Origin: Nitrosospira sp.
GTDB taxonomy: Bacteria; Pseudomonadota; Gammaproteobacteria; Burkholderiales; Nitrosomonadaceae
Reading direction: 5' to 3'
Assembly (NCBI GenBank): GCA_013821425.1
Contig: JACDGV010000001.1
Coordinates: forward strand, 124,001 to 188,000
DNA: 64,000 nucleotides
Shown piece after piece: positions 9,397-19,080 of this stretch. The notes under the pieces are model-generated. The model saw nothing but the letters and a program-made list of their open reading frames with translations, was not told the DNA's origin and did not search any database. The translations under genes and the position numbers were made by a program. Each line of letters starts with the position of its first letter. The stretch's first letter is position 1.

Positions 9397-12138
9397 ATGC
9401 TGAACAATCTGCTCAAGAAAGTCTTCGGGAGCCGTAACGACAGGCTAGTCAAACAGTATTTTCAGGCTGTGGGGACGATCAATGCGCTGGAAGCCAGGAT
9501 CGCGCCACTCACGGACGCCGAATTGCGCGCAAAGACCGACGAGTTCAAACAGCGCATCGCTGAAGGAGCAACTCTTGATGCACTTCTGCCAGAGGTGTTT
9601 GCGGTAGTGCGAGAAGCCAGCAAACGCGTTCTTGGCATGCGTCATTTCGATGTGCAATTGATAGGCGGTATGGTATTGCATAATGGCAAGATCGCCGAAA
9701 TGCGAACAGGCGAAGGCAAAACGCTGATGGCGACCCTGCCTGTGTATCTCAATGCTCTGGCAGGCAAAGGCGTGCACCTCGTCACAGTAAATGATTATCT
9801 TGCGAAACGGGATGCCGAATGGATGGGGAGAATATACCAGTTCCTCGGCATCAGCGTAGGCGTCGTTCTTTCACAGATGGACCCCCGCGACAAGCAGGAT
9901 GCCTACGCCGCCGGTATCACCTACGGTACCAATAACGAGTTTGGGTTCGACTACCTGCGTGACAACATGGTCAATCACGCCACCGAGCGGGTGCAACGCA
10001 CGCTCAACTATGCGATTGTTGACGAAGTGGATTCCATTTTGATTGATGAGGCGCGGACGCCATTGATCATCTCTGGCCAGGCCGAAGGCAATACGGAGAT
10101 CTATGTACGCATGAATGCGCTGATCCCGAAACTTGCCCGCCAGGAAACAGAGACCAGCTCCGGCGACTTTATCGTGGATGAAAAGGCCCAGCAGGTGCTA
10201 TTGAGCGAGGCAGGGTTCGAGCATGCTGAAAAACTGCTGGCTCAAAGCGGGTTGCTTTCTCCCGGAACCAGTCTTTACGATCCTGCCAACATAAACCTCG
10301 TCCATCATCTTTATGCTGGACTGCGCGCTTACGGGTTGTTCCATCGCGATCAGCACTACGTGATCCAAAACGGTGAAGTGGTAATTGTCGACGAATTCAC
10401 GGGACGGTTGATGTCTGGCAGGCGGTGGTCGGAAGGGCTGCATCAAGCGGTGGAAGCCAAGGAAAGTGTTCCAATCCAGAAAGAAAACCAGACGCTCGCC
10501 TCGATTACCTTTCAGAATTATTTTCGCATGTATCAGAAACTGGCGGGGATGACGGGTACGGCTGATACCGAGGCTTTCGAGTTTCAGCAAATTTATGGAC
10601 TGGAAACTGTGGTTATCCCGACCCATCGTCCCATGATACGTATCGACCGAATGGATCAGGTATTTCGGACCATGGACGAAAAATACCATGCCATTACCGA
10701 GGATATCAAGGACTGCTATCAGAGAGGGCAGCCCGTTTTGGTGGGAACCACTTCGATCGAAACGAATGAGTTACTCTCTGATTTTCTTACCCGCGAGGAG
10801 TTGCCGCATCAAGTGCTTAACGCCAAGCAGCATGCCCGGGAAGCGGAAATCGTCGCCCAGGCTGGACGTCCCAAGATGATCACCATAGCGACGAATATGG
10901 CCGGCCGCGGGACCGACATCGTCTTGGGAGGAAACCCGGAGCCTGAGCTTGAGCGTGTTCGCTCGGACGAGAGCGTTAACGAAGCTGCCAAAAAGGATCG
11001 CCTTGCGCAGCTGCAACAGGAATGGAACGCTCTTCATGATGAGGTGCTGAAACAGGGAGGATTACATATTATCGGGACAGAGCGGCATGAATCCCGGCGG
11101 GTGGATAACCAGCTTCGGGGCCGCTCCGGCCGTCAGGGTGACCCTGGTTCCAGCCGTTTCTATCTTTCTCTGGAAGATCCTCTTCTGCGCATTTTCGCAT
11201 CCGATCGCGTCGCAAGCATCATGCAGCGGCTAAACATGCCGCCGGGTGAGGCCATCGAACACCCTTGGGTCACTCGCGCGATAGAAAATGCTCAGCGCAA
11301 GGTCGAGGCCCGCAATTTTGAAATACGCAAGCAATTACTGGAATACGATGATGTTGCAAACGATCAGCGCAAAGTCATCTATCAGCAGCGTAATGAGATT
11401 CTGGAGTCGCAGGATATTTCAGAGACGATAACGGCGATGCGCGAGGACATCATCCGTAATCTCATCTCCCTTTATATTCCAGCTCAAAGCGTCGAAGAAG
11501 AATGGGATGTGTCGGCACTCGAAAAGGCGTTACCGGCCGAATATCAGCTACCATTGCCGTTGCAGGAGTGGCTCGAGAAGGAGCCCGATTTGCATGAAGA
11601 AAATCTCCGCCATCGCATTATCACGGCAGCACATGAACACTATTCGGCAAAGCTGGATCAGGTAGGGGCAAACGTCATGCATCATTATGAGCGCGCAGTG
11701 ATGCTGCAGAGTCTCGATACCCACTGGCGGGAACACCTGGCCGCTCTGGATCATCTGCGCCAGGGCATCCATTTACGCGGATACGCGCAGAAGAATCCCA
11801 AGCAGGAATACAAGCGCGAGGCTTTTGAATTATTCACCGCCATGCTTGAGCAAATCAAGGCAGAGGTTACCAAGATACTTATGGCCGTACAAATAAGAAG
11901 CGAGCAGCAGGTGGAGGCTGTGGCCGAATCACATCAACCGTTGGTAAACGTGCAATACCAGCACGCGGCCTATGAAGAAGCACTGGGCGAAGAGGAGCCT
12001 GCAGAGGACGCAGAAACCCAGGACCGCTCGGAGAAGCACCAGCCCTTTGTGCGCCAAGGAGAGAAAATCGGCCGCAATGACCCGTGTCCCTGCGGATCAG
12101 GAAAAAAATACAAACAATGTCATGGGAGGCTTAGCTGA
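9397..12138 (+). CDS. secA: preprotein translocase subunit SecA
   Basis: [52 protein letters not shown]-terminal zinc site [16 protein letters not shown]. Confidence 0.98.
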   Translation: MLNNLLKKVFGSRNDRLVKQYFQAVGTINALEARIAPLTDAELRAKTDEFKQRIAEGATLDALLPEVFAVVREASKRVLGMRHFDVQLIGGMVLHNGKIAEMRTGEGKTLMATLPVYLNALAGKGVHLVTVNDYLAKRDAEWMGRIYQFLGISVGVVLSQMDPRDKQDAYAAGITYGTNNEFGFDYLRDNMVNHATERVQRTLNYAIVDEVDSILIDEARTPLIISGQAEGNTEIYVRMNALIPKLARQETETSSGDFIVDEKAQQVLLSEAGFEHAEKLLAQSGLLSPGTSLYDPANINLVHHLYAGLRAYGLFHRDQHYVIQNGEVVIVDEFTGRLMSGRRWSEGLHQAVEAKESVPIQKENQTLASITFQNYFRMYQKLAGMTGTADTEAFEFQQIYGLETVVIPTHRPMIRIDRMDQVFRTMDEKYHAITEDIKDCYQRGQPVLVGTTSIETNELLSDFLTREELPHQVLNAKQHAREAEIVAQAGRPKMITIATNMAGRGTDIVLGGNPEPELERVRSDESVNEAAKKDRLAQLQQEWNALHDEVLKQGGLHIIGTERHESRRVDNQLRGRSGRQGDPGSSRFYLSLEDPLLRIFASDRVASIMQRLNMPPGEAIEHPWVTRAIENAQRKVEARNFEIRKQLLEYDDVANDQRKVIYQQRNEILESQDISETITAMREDIIRNLISLYIPAQSVEEEWDVSALEKALPAEYQLPLPLQEWLEKEPDLHEENLRHRIITAAHEHYSAKLDQVGANVMHHYERAVMLQSLDTHWREHLAALDHLRQGIHLRGYAQKNPKQEYKREAFELFTAMLEQIKAEVTKILMAVQIRSEQQVEAVAESHQPLVNVQYQHAAYEEALGEEEPAEDAETQDRSEKHQPFVRQGEKIGRNDPCPCGSGKKYKQCHGRLS

Positions 12139-12168
12139 TTATACTGACTTGCCCGACCCGCTGAGTAT

Positions 12169-13029
12169 TCAGCACATAATGCGAGGTGCGGCGCGTCGTG
12201 CGCGAACTGACACCAAGCTTAGTAGCCCGAGGCCGGTCAGGAACATGATGTAAGTTTCCGGTTCCGGAATTGGCGGTGCAAAATGCTGTGATGAATCCAC
12301 CTGGATTACAAAGCTGCTCGACTCGTTGTCGTTTGGGCCAATTCCATTGAATGCCTCAGGTCGGGTAAACTGTGGCGCAGGGAGGCCCGGAAAATGCAGC
12401 GATGCCTGAAGCGATGTATCAACCAGCCGGAATTCATGTAGGTCTCATTGGCCATGGTCACTGTACCAGTCAACGTACCGATATCGCCAGCGTGAGGCCC
12501 TTCGGGGTTGCCATCGTATAAGAACGTGCTGTCTCCTCTATCCCAGGTTCCCGTTATAATATTTACCCCATCCATAAAGCCCGGTCCCTGCCGATTGATT
12601 CGCATCCGGTGAGGTATTATCCAGAAAGACTTGCCAAGTGCCCGAGTTGGCCGTAACTCCGATAGCAGAACAGGCGGAGGTTCCAGCAGTCAGGCAAGTG
12701 GCAGTTGCATTGATCATTGAGTACGTCGTCAGCTCCCAAGTGCCGCTCTGGGAACCTGGTGCCGCGACGTGCAGGTTAGGGGTGGACGAAGTCGAGCCGA
12801 CAGCGGCGCCGAACGCCTGGTAGGTAAAGGTAAAGTCATCGGTAGCGCCAAGGGTATTGGAAAGGCCGAATCCCTGGACCCATCCGCCCCCATTGGAATG
12901 CCAGTCGATACTGGAGAAATTTTGCAATGTCCCGTCGGCGCTAAATGTATTAAGCGATGCCGAGTGCGTTAGAGCCGGGCCGCCGCACATAAGTGTCGCG
13001 GCCAAGCCCAAATGAAGCTTCCTTTTCAT
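12169..13029 (-). pseudogene. PEP-CTERM anchor-domain protein, two apparent frameshifts
   Basis: Signal peptide MKRKLHLGLAATLMCGGPALTHS in one frame; GVNIITGTWDRGDSTFLYDGNPEGPHAGDIGTLTGTV in a second; LVDTSLQASLHFPG...SSQHFAPPIPEPETYIMFLTGLGLLSLVSVRARRAAPRIMC* in a third. Confidence 0.85.
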
Positions 13030-13306
13030 CTTTCCTCCCATTGAGCTGATGACGGCCAGACAGCGCATGATTAAAGCTGTGAAACGGGCCGGAATGCTTG
13101 AATCTTTCCGTAAAAGAAAGCGCAATGGCTCCGGATTTTCTTCGGAAGTAACAAATTAGGGTTCCCCTATACAGGAGGGTTCCCTATACAAGATCCCTCG
13201 CGATGCCTCCGCCTTTTCGAGAGAAAGCCTCCAGCTACAGAACTACTCGGGCGACGCGTTGAGCAACGGCATGAATGGTTTTTACTACATTCAGGGCCGA
13301 TCCCGT

Positions 13307-13328
13307 AGTATGTACGCAAGTACATACT
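13307..13328. repeat. perfect 9-bp inverted repeat with GCAA spacer (agtatgtac-gcaa-gtacatact)
   Basis: Read directly; lies between the two PEP-CTERM remnants. Confidence 0.85.
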
Positions 13329-13566
13329 GCCGCTCCTTGTTTTTGAAGCGGATTTGGTGTGACGCTGTCCAGAGGGGGTCCTGGACCGGGCATTATTCCA
13401 CGCGGCTGCCGAATTTCAAGTCGGCAGCTCACCTTTTCAGTAGCTGTCCGGAAATTGCCAGAGTCGCACCCCTGAATTGAATGCTTTTGCAACCTGATTC
13501 TGTTTCAATTCATCGCGACAAAGAAACGATTACGGCTGGTACCAACCCTGTCTTCACGACACACGG

Positions 13567-14045
13567 ATGATTCATATGTCAAACGCTTTTGCCAACTTTG
13601 AAGTGACGAATACCCTGGGAACTAACGGGTCGCTTCTGATGACCGGCGGTACAAGCGAAATAAACGGTTTTCATTTTTCCCCGGCGGTAGTTAACCCAAT
13701 CATCAGTCTTTTTAGCTTGGGCCAGGGGAGCGTTCCGGCTTCATTCAATTTCCTCAATTATGTGACACTCAGTATACTGAGCCAAGGTGCTGGCAATTGG
13801 GGCGGTGGCTTGCTCACCCAGAACGGCACCTCCATCACTGGCTGGGAAGGCGACGGGTTGCTACAGTTCCATGGAACCTATACCGACATTTTCTTTACAA
13901 CGCCTGATTACGAGAATTATTATGGCGTAACTGTCGGGGGGAATCGTTGCTCTCGCTGCCCCCAACCTCTATCCCGGTACCCGCGACCTATGCACTAATC
14001 CTGAAGGGGCTGGGCCTGATAGGCTGGACTCGCCGTAGGAGCTAA
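13567..14045 (+). pseudogene. PEP-CTERM-like protein remnant, frameshift at G6 tract and no recognisable signal peptide
   Basis: ORF NAFANFEVTNTLGTNGSLLMTGGTSEINGFHFSP...; after 13936-13941 a different frame reads ESLLSLPPTSIPVPATYALILKGLGLIGWTRRRS*, close to the PEP-CTERM consensus VPEPATYALMLAGLGLIG..RRR. Confidence 0.75.
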
Positions 14046-14416
14046 AGGTTCTAGCCAGCGGCTTAGATGTTGTGAACAAAAAACTTTTGCTCTGGCTGGA
14101 ATTCCTTTCCTTTCGCATCCGACACGAAATCTACGCTCTAGGAGCCTGTCGGCCTGCCCATCAATTTGTCCGCAACCCTGGGTTGCCGGACATTAATCGG
14201 GCTTTCATAAAAGGGTTTTCAGGTTTCCCTCCAGTTGCTTCGTGGACGCTCAATAATGCTCGGCGCAGCCTTCAATCATGCGCTGCCGAAGTGTGCAACC
14301 AGTCCCGTATTTCCTTCCCGATCAAATGCACGCCGGTTGCCTGAAACTCGGCCCCATGAGGTAGATGCTTTCTAATGGAAACTCTCGCGGCTTTGCTTCT
14401 AATGCGCTCTGGTTCA

Positions 14417-14698
14417 GTCATAACCAAAGCTCCGAGTAGCGAACCAAGCCCGACTAGGTGCAAGCTGGCCGCGCCGACTTTCCTGTAGATAAGAATCAAG
14501 TTCGGTTTAATGTGACAACCGAAGAAATTACTCCGATTGCCGGAAAGCGCATGATTCCGGTAACGCTCCGTCAAAAGCCAATCGTTTACGAGTGTTTGTC
14601 ACAACAGCGCTCAAATCGGCCTCCAAATGCTCTTTATGCCTTTCCTTTAGTTTCCACTTAGCCAGGCTTGATGTGTCAAGGCGTTCAATCTGACGCAT
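14417..14698 (-). pseudogene. YafQ/RelE-type mRNA interferase toxin remnant, two frameshifts
   Basis: MRQIERLDTS...HLEADLSAVVTNTRKRLA / LTERYRNHALSGN...CHIKPNLILIYRKVGAASLHLVGLGS / HSELWL* assembled across three frames. Confidence 0.75.
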
Positions 14699-14745
14699 CC
14701 TGTCCGCTGGCTGCTGAAACCTAGCTCGAACCGATGGATTGCGTG

Positions 14746-15300
14746 TTATGGTGCGCGCTTCTGAAAATATTCGTCATAGCGGAAAATATAATCCTTGTCT
14801 TTCAACGGCAGGTGGCACGCGCGACAAGTCGTAGTATCGTCGGGTGCCTTGGTTTGGGCGTCCGCCATATACATGGCATATACCCAATCACCATTCCTGA
14901 GTTCCGGGGGAGTGACACTTTCGCCCCAGCCCGGGCCCTTGCCCATTACGGCCACTTTCAACAGTTCACCCTTGACAAATTTGCCGTCGGGGCCTTTCAG
15001 CGGGGTGCCGTCCGCTGCTTCACGCGCCTTGTAAATTTCCATTACAGAAATGGTGCCGTTGGGGAAAGAATCACCCATTTTAGTGCTGTGACCGATGGGG
15101 TTGATGTAGATGTCACGTACCTGCTTGACGTCCTCCCGCTGTATATTAGACAAAAATTTCGGCCACCTCTTGTATTCTGCAGGAACGGGCAACTCCCCAT
15201 CCTTGAGTTTCTGGGCCTGGGGCGATGGCGGTACCTGAGCGCAACCCGCCAGAACGACTGTCAGTGCCACGGCTGTAACAACCCACGAAGCATATTTCAT
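14746..15300 (-). CDS. cytochrome P460-family lipoprotein (c-type heme, CRACH)
   Basis: Lipobox LAGC; RDIYINPIGHSTKMGDSFPNGTISVMEIYKA; NGDWVYAMYMAD; TTTCRACHLPLKDKDYIF. Confidence 0.8.
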   Translation of the reverse strand: MKYASWVVTAVALTVVLAGCAQVPPSPQAQKLKDGELPVPAEYKRWPKFLSNIQREDVKQVRDIYINPIGHSTKMGDSFPNGTISVMEIYKAREAADGTPLKGPDGKFVKGELLKVAVMGKGPGWGESVTPPELRNGDWVYAMYMADAQTKAPDDTTTCRACHLPLKDKDYIFRYDEYFQKRAP

Positions 15301-15594
15301 TCGATTTTCTCCTTCCTGTAATGCAATGTTAATAACCGCAACTATCTACGTTGCAAGTTGCGGTGCGACAATATGTGAAATCGTGGTTGGTCCGATCAAC
15401 TCGAGAATTACGCGGATGAGAGCAACAGGAGGCAACACGAACATGCCACAACTATACTACACATCAGCAAGCGAACGGAGTAGCACCTCTTTTGCATGCA
15501 GCTGCCCCACCGCGCTGGCGCCGATACCCTCCGCCGAACGCCCGTTCGAACGTTTCCGACGCCTCGTTTCGGACGTCGTTTTTCCTGGAGGATC

Positions 15595-17814
15595 TCATGT
15601 GGTCGTCATGCCGTTGTGACGCAGCAGGGCGTCAATCTCTGGCTCCCGCCCGCGGAATGCGATGAAGGAGGTGAGTGCTGGACGGCTTCCTCCCACCGCG
15701 AGAATTTCATTTCGGAAGCGGACGCCGGTTTCGCGGTCAATTACTTTGCCAGCGGCACTTTCCTCAAAGAGGCTGTAAGCATCTGCAGACAGTACCTCGG
15801 CCCACTTGTAGCTGTAGTACCCGGCCGCGTAACCCCCTCCAAAAATATGGGAGAAACTGTTGGGAAAGCGATTGAATCGTGGTGGAATGATCACGGCCAC
15901 CTGTTCCCGAATCTCGTCCAGTAATTGCTGCGCTGTTTTGTCTCCGGCGGGGTCGAAATCATAATGAAGGCGGAGGTCGAATAGGGCGAATTCGATCTGG
16001 CGCAGCATTTGCAGGCCACTCTGGAAGTTTCTTGCCGCCGCCATTTTATCGAACAGCTCGCGGGGGATAGATACACCGGTACCCGCCCGTTTCGAGGGTA
16101 TGGCATTGTCAGAGCCATCCGTGGCGGATGGGTGAGTACAGGGCGTTTCTCCTAAACTGCCGTTGCTCCGTAGCGAGTCAGCGCGGGCTGTCATATTACT
16201 CAGCACTTCCCATTCCCAGCAGAAGTTCTCCATGAACTGGCTGGGTAATTCCACCGCGTCCCATTCCACTCCGTGGATACCGGAAACGCCCAAGTCTTCC
16301 ACCTGCGTAAGAAGATGGTGGAGACCATGGCCGAACTCATGAAACAAGGTTATGACTTCATCATGAGTAAACAGGGCGGGATGAAGCTGGCCGTCAATAC
16401 GGACGGGCGCCGGGAAGTTGCAGTTAAGATAGGCTAGTGGCACCTGGATACGCTGCTCGCCGGCTTTCTCCGCATCCACGCGGCGTCGGCTGATTGCATC
16501 ATCCATCCAGCCGCCACCACGCTTTCCAGGCCGTGCATAGAGATCGAGGTAAAATCGCCCGATTAGTTTTCCTTTGTCAGTGATATTGAAAAGTTTGACG
16601 TCGGGGTGCCACAGCTGAACCTCGGCTTCATCTACAGGGATGATTGCGATGCCGTAAAGATTTTCCACCAGTTTGAACATTCCCGGCAGGACGCTCGTTT
16701 CAGGAAGATATTGCTTCACCTCCTGCTCCGAGAATGCGTAGCGCTCAACACGCAGTTTTTCACTCGCATAGGCAAAATCCCACGCTTCCAGGTTTTCCAG
16801 TCGCAGTTTGCTGCTGGCGAATTGGCGTAATTCTTCGAGGTCACGTTCAGCATAGGGCCTGGCTTTTCCCGCAAGCTGGCCGAGGAAGTCCAGCACCTGC
16901 TGGGGGGTCGAGGCCATTTTTGTCGCCAGCGACACCTGGGCATAACAATCAAACCCCAGCATCCGGGCCTCTTCCTTGCGAAGTTCAAGTACCCTGGTTA
17001 TAAGCGGGGTGTTGTCGAGATTGGCTGCGTTATCCCTGACCGGACCAGGCGGCGCAATTTCGCTCGCACGGGTCGAGTAAGCCCGATACATTTTTTCCCG
17101 CAAAGCGCGATTGTTCGCATACTGCATGATGGGCATGTATGACGGAGCATGCAACGTGAACGTCCAGCCCGGCGCGTTATCTTTTTCCGCAGTCTGTCTT
17201 GCCGTCTCCAGCACATCATAGGGAATGCCGCCAAGCTCATCAGCGTTCTCCACGTGTAACACGAAGTTATTGGTGGCATCCAGCAGGTTGTCATTGAACT
17301 TGGAGCCGAGCGCCGATAGATCTTCCTGTATCTGGAGGAACCGCTCCTTCTTCTCCGGCGGCAACTCCGCTCCGCCGAGGCGGAAGTCACGTAACTCGTT
17401 GTCAATAATCATTTTCCGGGCGCTGCTCAGGTCCTCGAATTCCTTGCTTTCGCGGAGCTGTTTAAATTTCTCGAATAGCGCCTGGTCCTGTGCCAACTCG
17501 GCGTAATACTGGGTTACCAGCGACAGGTGGGTATTGTAAGCCTCGCGTAGCTCCGGGCTGTTTAGCACTGCATTCAGATGGGATACCTGTCCCCAGGCGC
17601 GCGCAAGGCGCTCATTTGCATCCGTCATCGGCTGCACGAAATTCTGCCAGGCGGGCATCGCCGGGTCCTCGCGTATGCGGGAAATAATCTCGCGGTTTTC
17701 AGCCAGTAATTGCGCCAACGCAGGGGCGATATGCCCGGTTCGAATATCCGCAAAGCGTGGCAGTGCGGAAAAATCAAGGAGAGGATTCATGTTCTTATCG
17801 ATCTTCGTGCACAA
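15595..17814 (-). CDS. prlC: oligopeptidase A (M3 family metallopeptidase)
   Basis: FHEFGHGLHHLL zinc motif; ESGIHGVEWDAVELPSQFMENFCWEWEVL; SHIFGGGYAAGYYSYKWAEVLSADAYSLFEE. Confidence 0.95.
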   Translation of the reverse strand: MCTKIDKNMNPLLDFSALPRFADIRTGHIAPALAQLLAENREIISRIREDPAMPAWQNFVQPMTDANERLARAWGQVSHLNAVLNSPELREAYNTHLSLVTQYYAELAQDQALFEKFKQLRESKEFEDLSSARKMIIDNELRDFRLGGAELPPEKKERFLQIQEDLSALGSKFNDNLLDATNNFVLHVENADELGGIPYDVLETARQTAEKDNAPGWTFTLHAPSYMPIMQYANNRALREKMYRAYSTRASEIAPPGPVRDNAANLDNTPLITRVLELRKEEARMLGFDCYAQVSLATKMASTPQQVLDFLGQLAGKARPYAERDLEELRQFASSKLRLENLEAWDFAYASEKLRVERYAFSEQEVKQYLPETSVLPGMFKLVENLYGIAIIPVDEAEVQLWHPDVKLFNITDKGKLIGRFYLDLYARPGKRGGGWMDDAISRRRVDAEKAGEQRIQVPLAYLNCNFPAPVRIDGQLHPALFTHDEVITLFHEFGHGLHHLLTQVEDLGVSGIHGVEWDAVELPSQFMENFCWEWEVLSNMTARADSLRSNGSLGETPCTHPSATDGSDNAIPSKRAGTGVSIPRELFDKMAAARNFQSGLQMLRQIEFALFDLRLHYDFDPAGDKTAQQLLDEIREQVAVIIPPRFNRFPNSFSHIFGGGYAAGYYSYKWAEVLSADAYSLFEESAAGKVIDRETGVRFRNEILAVGGSRPALTSFIAFRGREPEIDALLRHNGMTTT

Positions 17815-19072
17815 TATTGCCGTTAATGACCGTGTATTTTACTCTGCCTTGCAGTTCCATCCCTAGAAAGGGCGTGTTTTTGCCTTGGCTTTTCAGTACA
17901 GCTGGCTCTACTGTCCAGTATTGAAGCGGATCGAAGATGCAAAGATCGGCGGGGGCTCCCGGCGATAGATGGCCAGCGTCCACCCCGAGTATACGGGCAG
18001 GTTCCAGGGTAATCTTGGCCAGTGCGGCGGCAAGGGGAATCCTGGTTTCCGCCGCCCACTTGAGAGTCAACGGCAGCAGGAGTTCCAGACCGGTAGCGCC
18101 GGACTCGGCCTCAGCAAAGGGCAATAACTTTGCATCTTCATCCACTGGCGCATGGTCGGAACATATTGCATTAATCGTGCCATCGAGCAGGCCCCCGCGC
18201 AACCCGTCGCGATCGCTTATGGCGCGCAACGGAGGAACGAGATGGCAGTTGGAATCAAAAAAGCCGATGTCCATTTCAGACAGATGGATATGGTTGGCCC
18301 CTACATCGCAAGTAATGGGCAACCCTTGCCGCCGGGCTGCGCGGATCATGGCGGCACCCTCGGCGCTGGAGATCCGGCACACATGAACTTTCGCGCCCGT
18401 TTCGCGCGCCATCAAGATTATATTAGACAGGGCAAGGGTCTCTGCGCACACCGGAACCGCTGGCAGGCCGAGCCTTGTGGCCACTTCACCGTCATGTGCC
18501 ACGCCTCCATCAGCGAGAGTCGTATCCTGGGGACGTAACCAAACCCCGAATCCGAACGTGGATGCGTATTGCATTGCCTGCATCATTACGCGGGTGTTGG
18601 GAAGGGGCATATCGGCCTGGCCAAAAGCGACGCAGCCCGCATCGCGTAATTCAGCCATCTCTGTGAGCCACTCGCCCTTTAACCCCTTGGTAAGCGCGCC
18701 GATGGGATAAACGTGGGCCTGATTGAGGTTCCTGGCGCGGTGTTTCAGCATCTCGACCAATCCCGGCTCATCCAGCGGCGGATCCGTATCGGGCGAGCAC
18801 GCGAGGCTGGTAATGCCTCCAGCTACGGCCGCCCTCATTTCCGATTCGAGCGTGGCCTTGTATTCAAAACCGGGTTCACGCAACCGCGCCGATAAATCCA
18901 CCAAGCCGGGAGCCACTACGAGGTCCCTTGCCTCAATCTGATGCTGGGCATGGAAGCCCGAGGGGGCGGCGCCTAAAGCCATAATCTTTCCCGCGCTGAT
19001 AGACACATCCATAATTGCGTCAATGCGGTTTTTCGGATCAATGACGCGACCATTTCTGATAACCAGTTCCAT
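17795..19072 (-). CDS. dihydroorotase-like protein, probably the non-catalytic PyrC'/PyrX subunit
   Basis: Amidohydrolase family fold (APGLVDLSARLREPGFEYKATLESEMRAAVAGG, CSDHAP) but HxH replaced by SAR; immediately downstream of pyrB. Confidence 0.88.
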   Translation of the reverse strand: MELVIRNGRVIDPKNRIDAIMDVSISAGKIMALGAAPSGFHAQHQIEARDLVVAPGLVDLSARLREPGFEYKATLESEMRAAVAGGITSLACSPDTDPPLDEPGLVEMLKHRARNLNQAHVYPIGALTKGLKGEWLTEMAELRDAGCVAFGQADMPLPNTRVMMQAMQYASTFGFGVWLRPQDTTLADGGVAHDGEVATRLGLPAVPVCAETLALSNIILMARETGAKVHVCRISSAEGAAMIRAARRQGLPITCDVGANHIHLSEMDIGFFDSNCHLVPPLRAISDRDGLRGGLLDGTINAICSDHAPVDEDAKLLPFAEAESGATGLELLLPLTLKWAAETRIPLAAALAKITLEPARILGVDAGHLSPGAPADLCIFDPLQYWTVEPAVLKSQGKNTPFLGMELQGRVKYTVINGNIVHEDR

Positions 19073-19080
19073 GCCGGCTG

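Noticed and set aside
14130-14400. Possible insertion-sequence end (ggagcctgtcggcctgcc) next to the toxin remnant
   Set aside because: Resembles some IS terminal repeats by eye, but no matching second end, transposase fragment or target-site duplication could be found.
14734-15321. 195-aa plus-strand ORF
   Set aside because: Antisense to the P460-like lipoprotein, which has a lipobox, CxxCH and family motifs.
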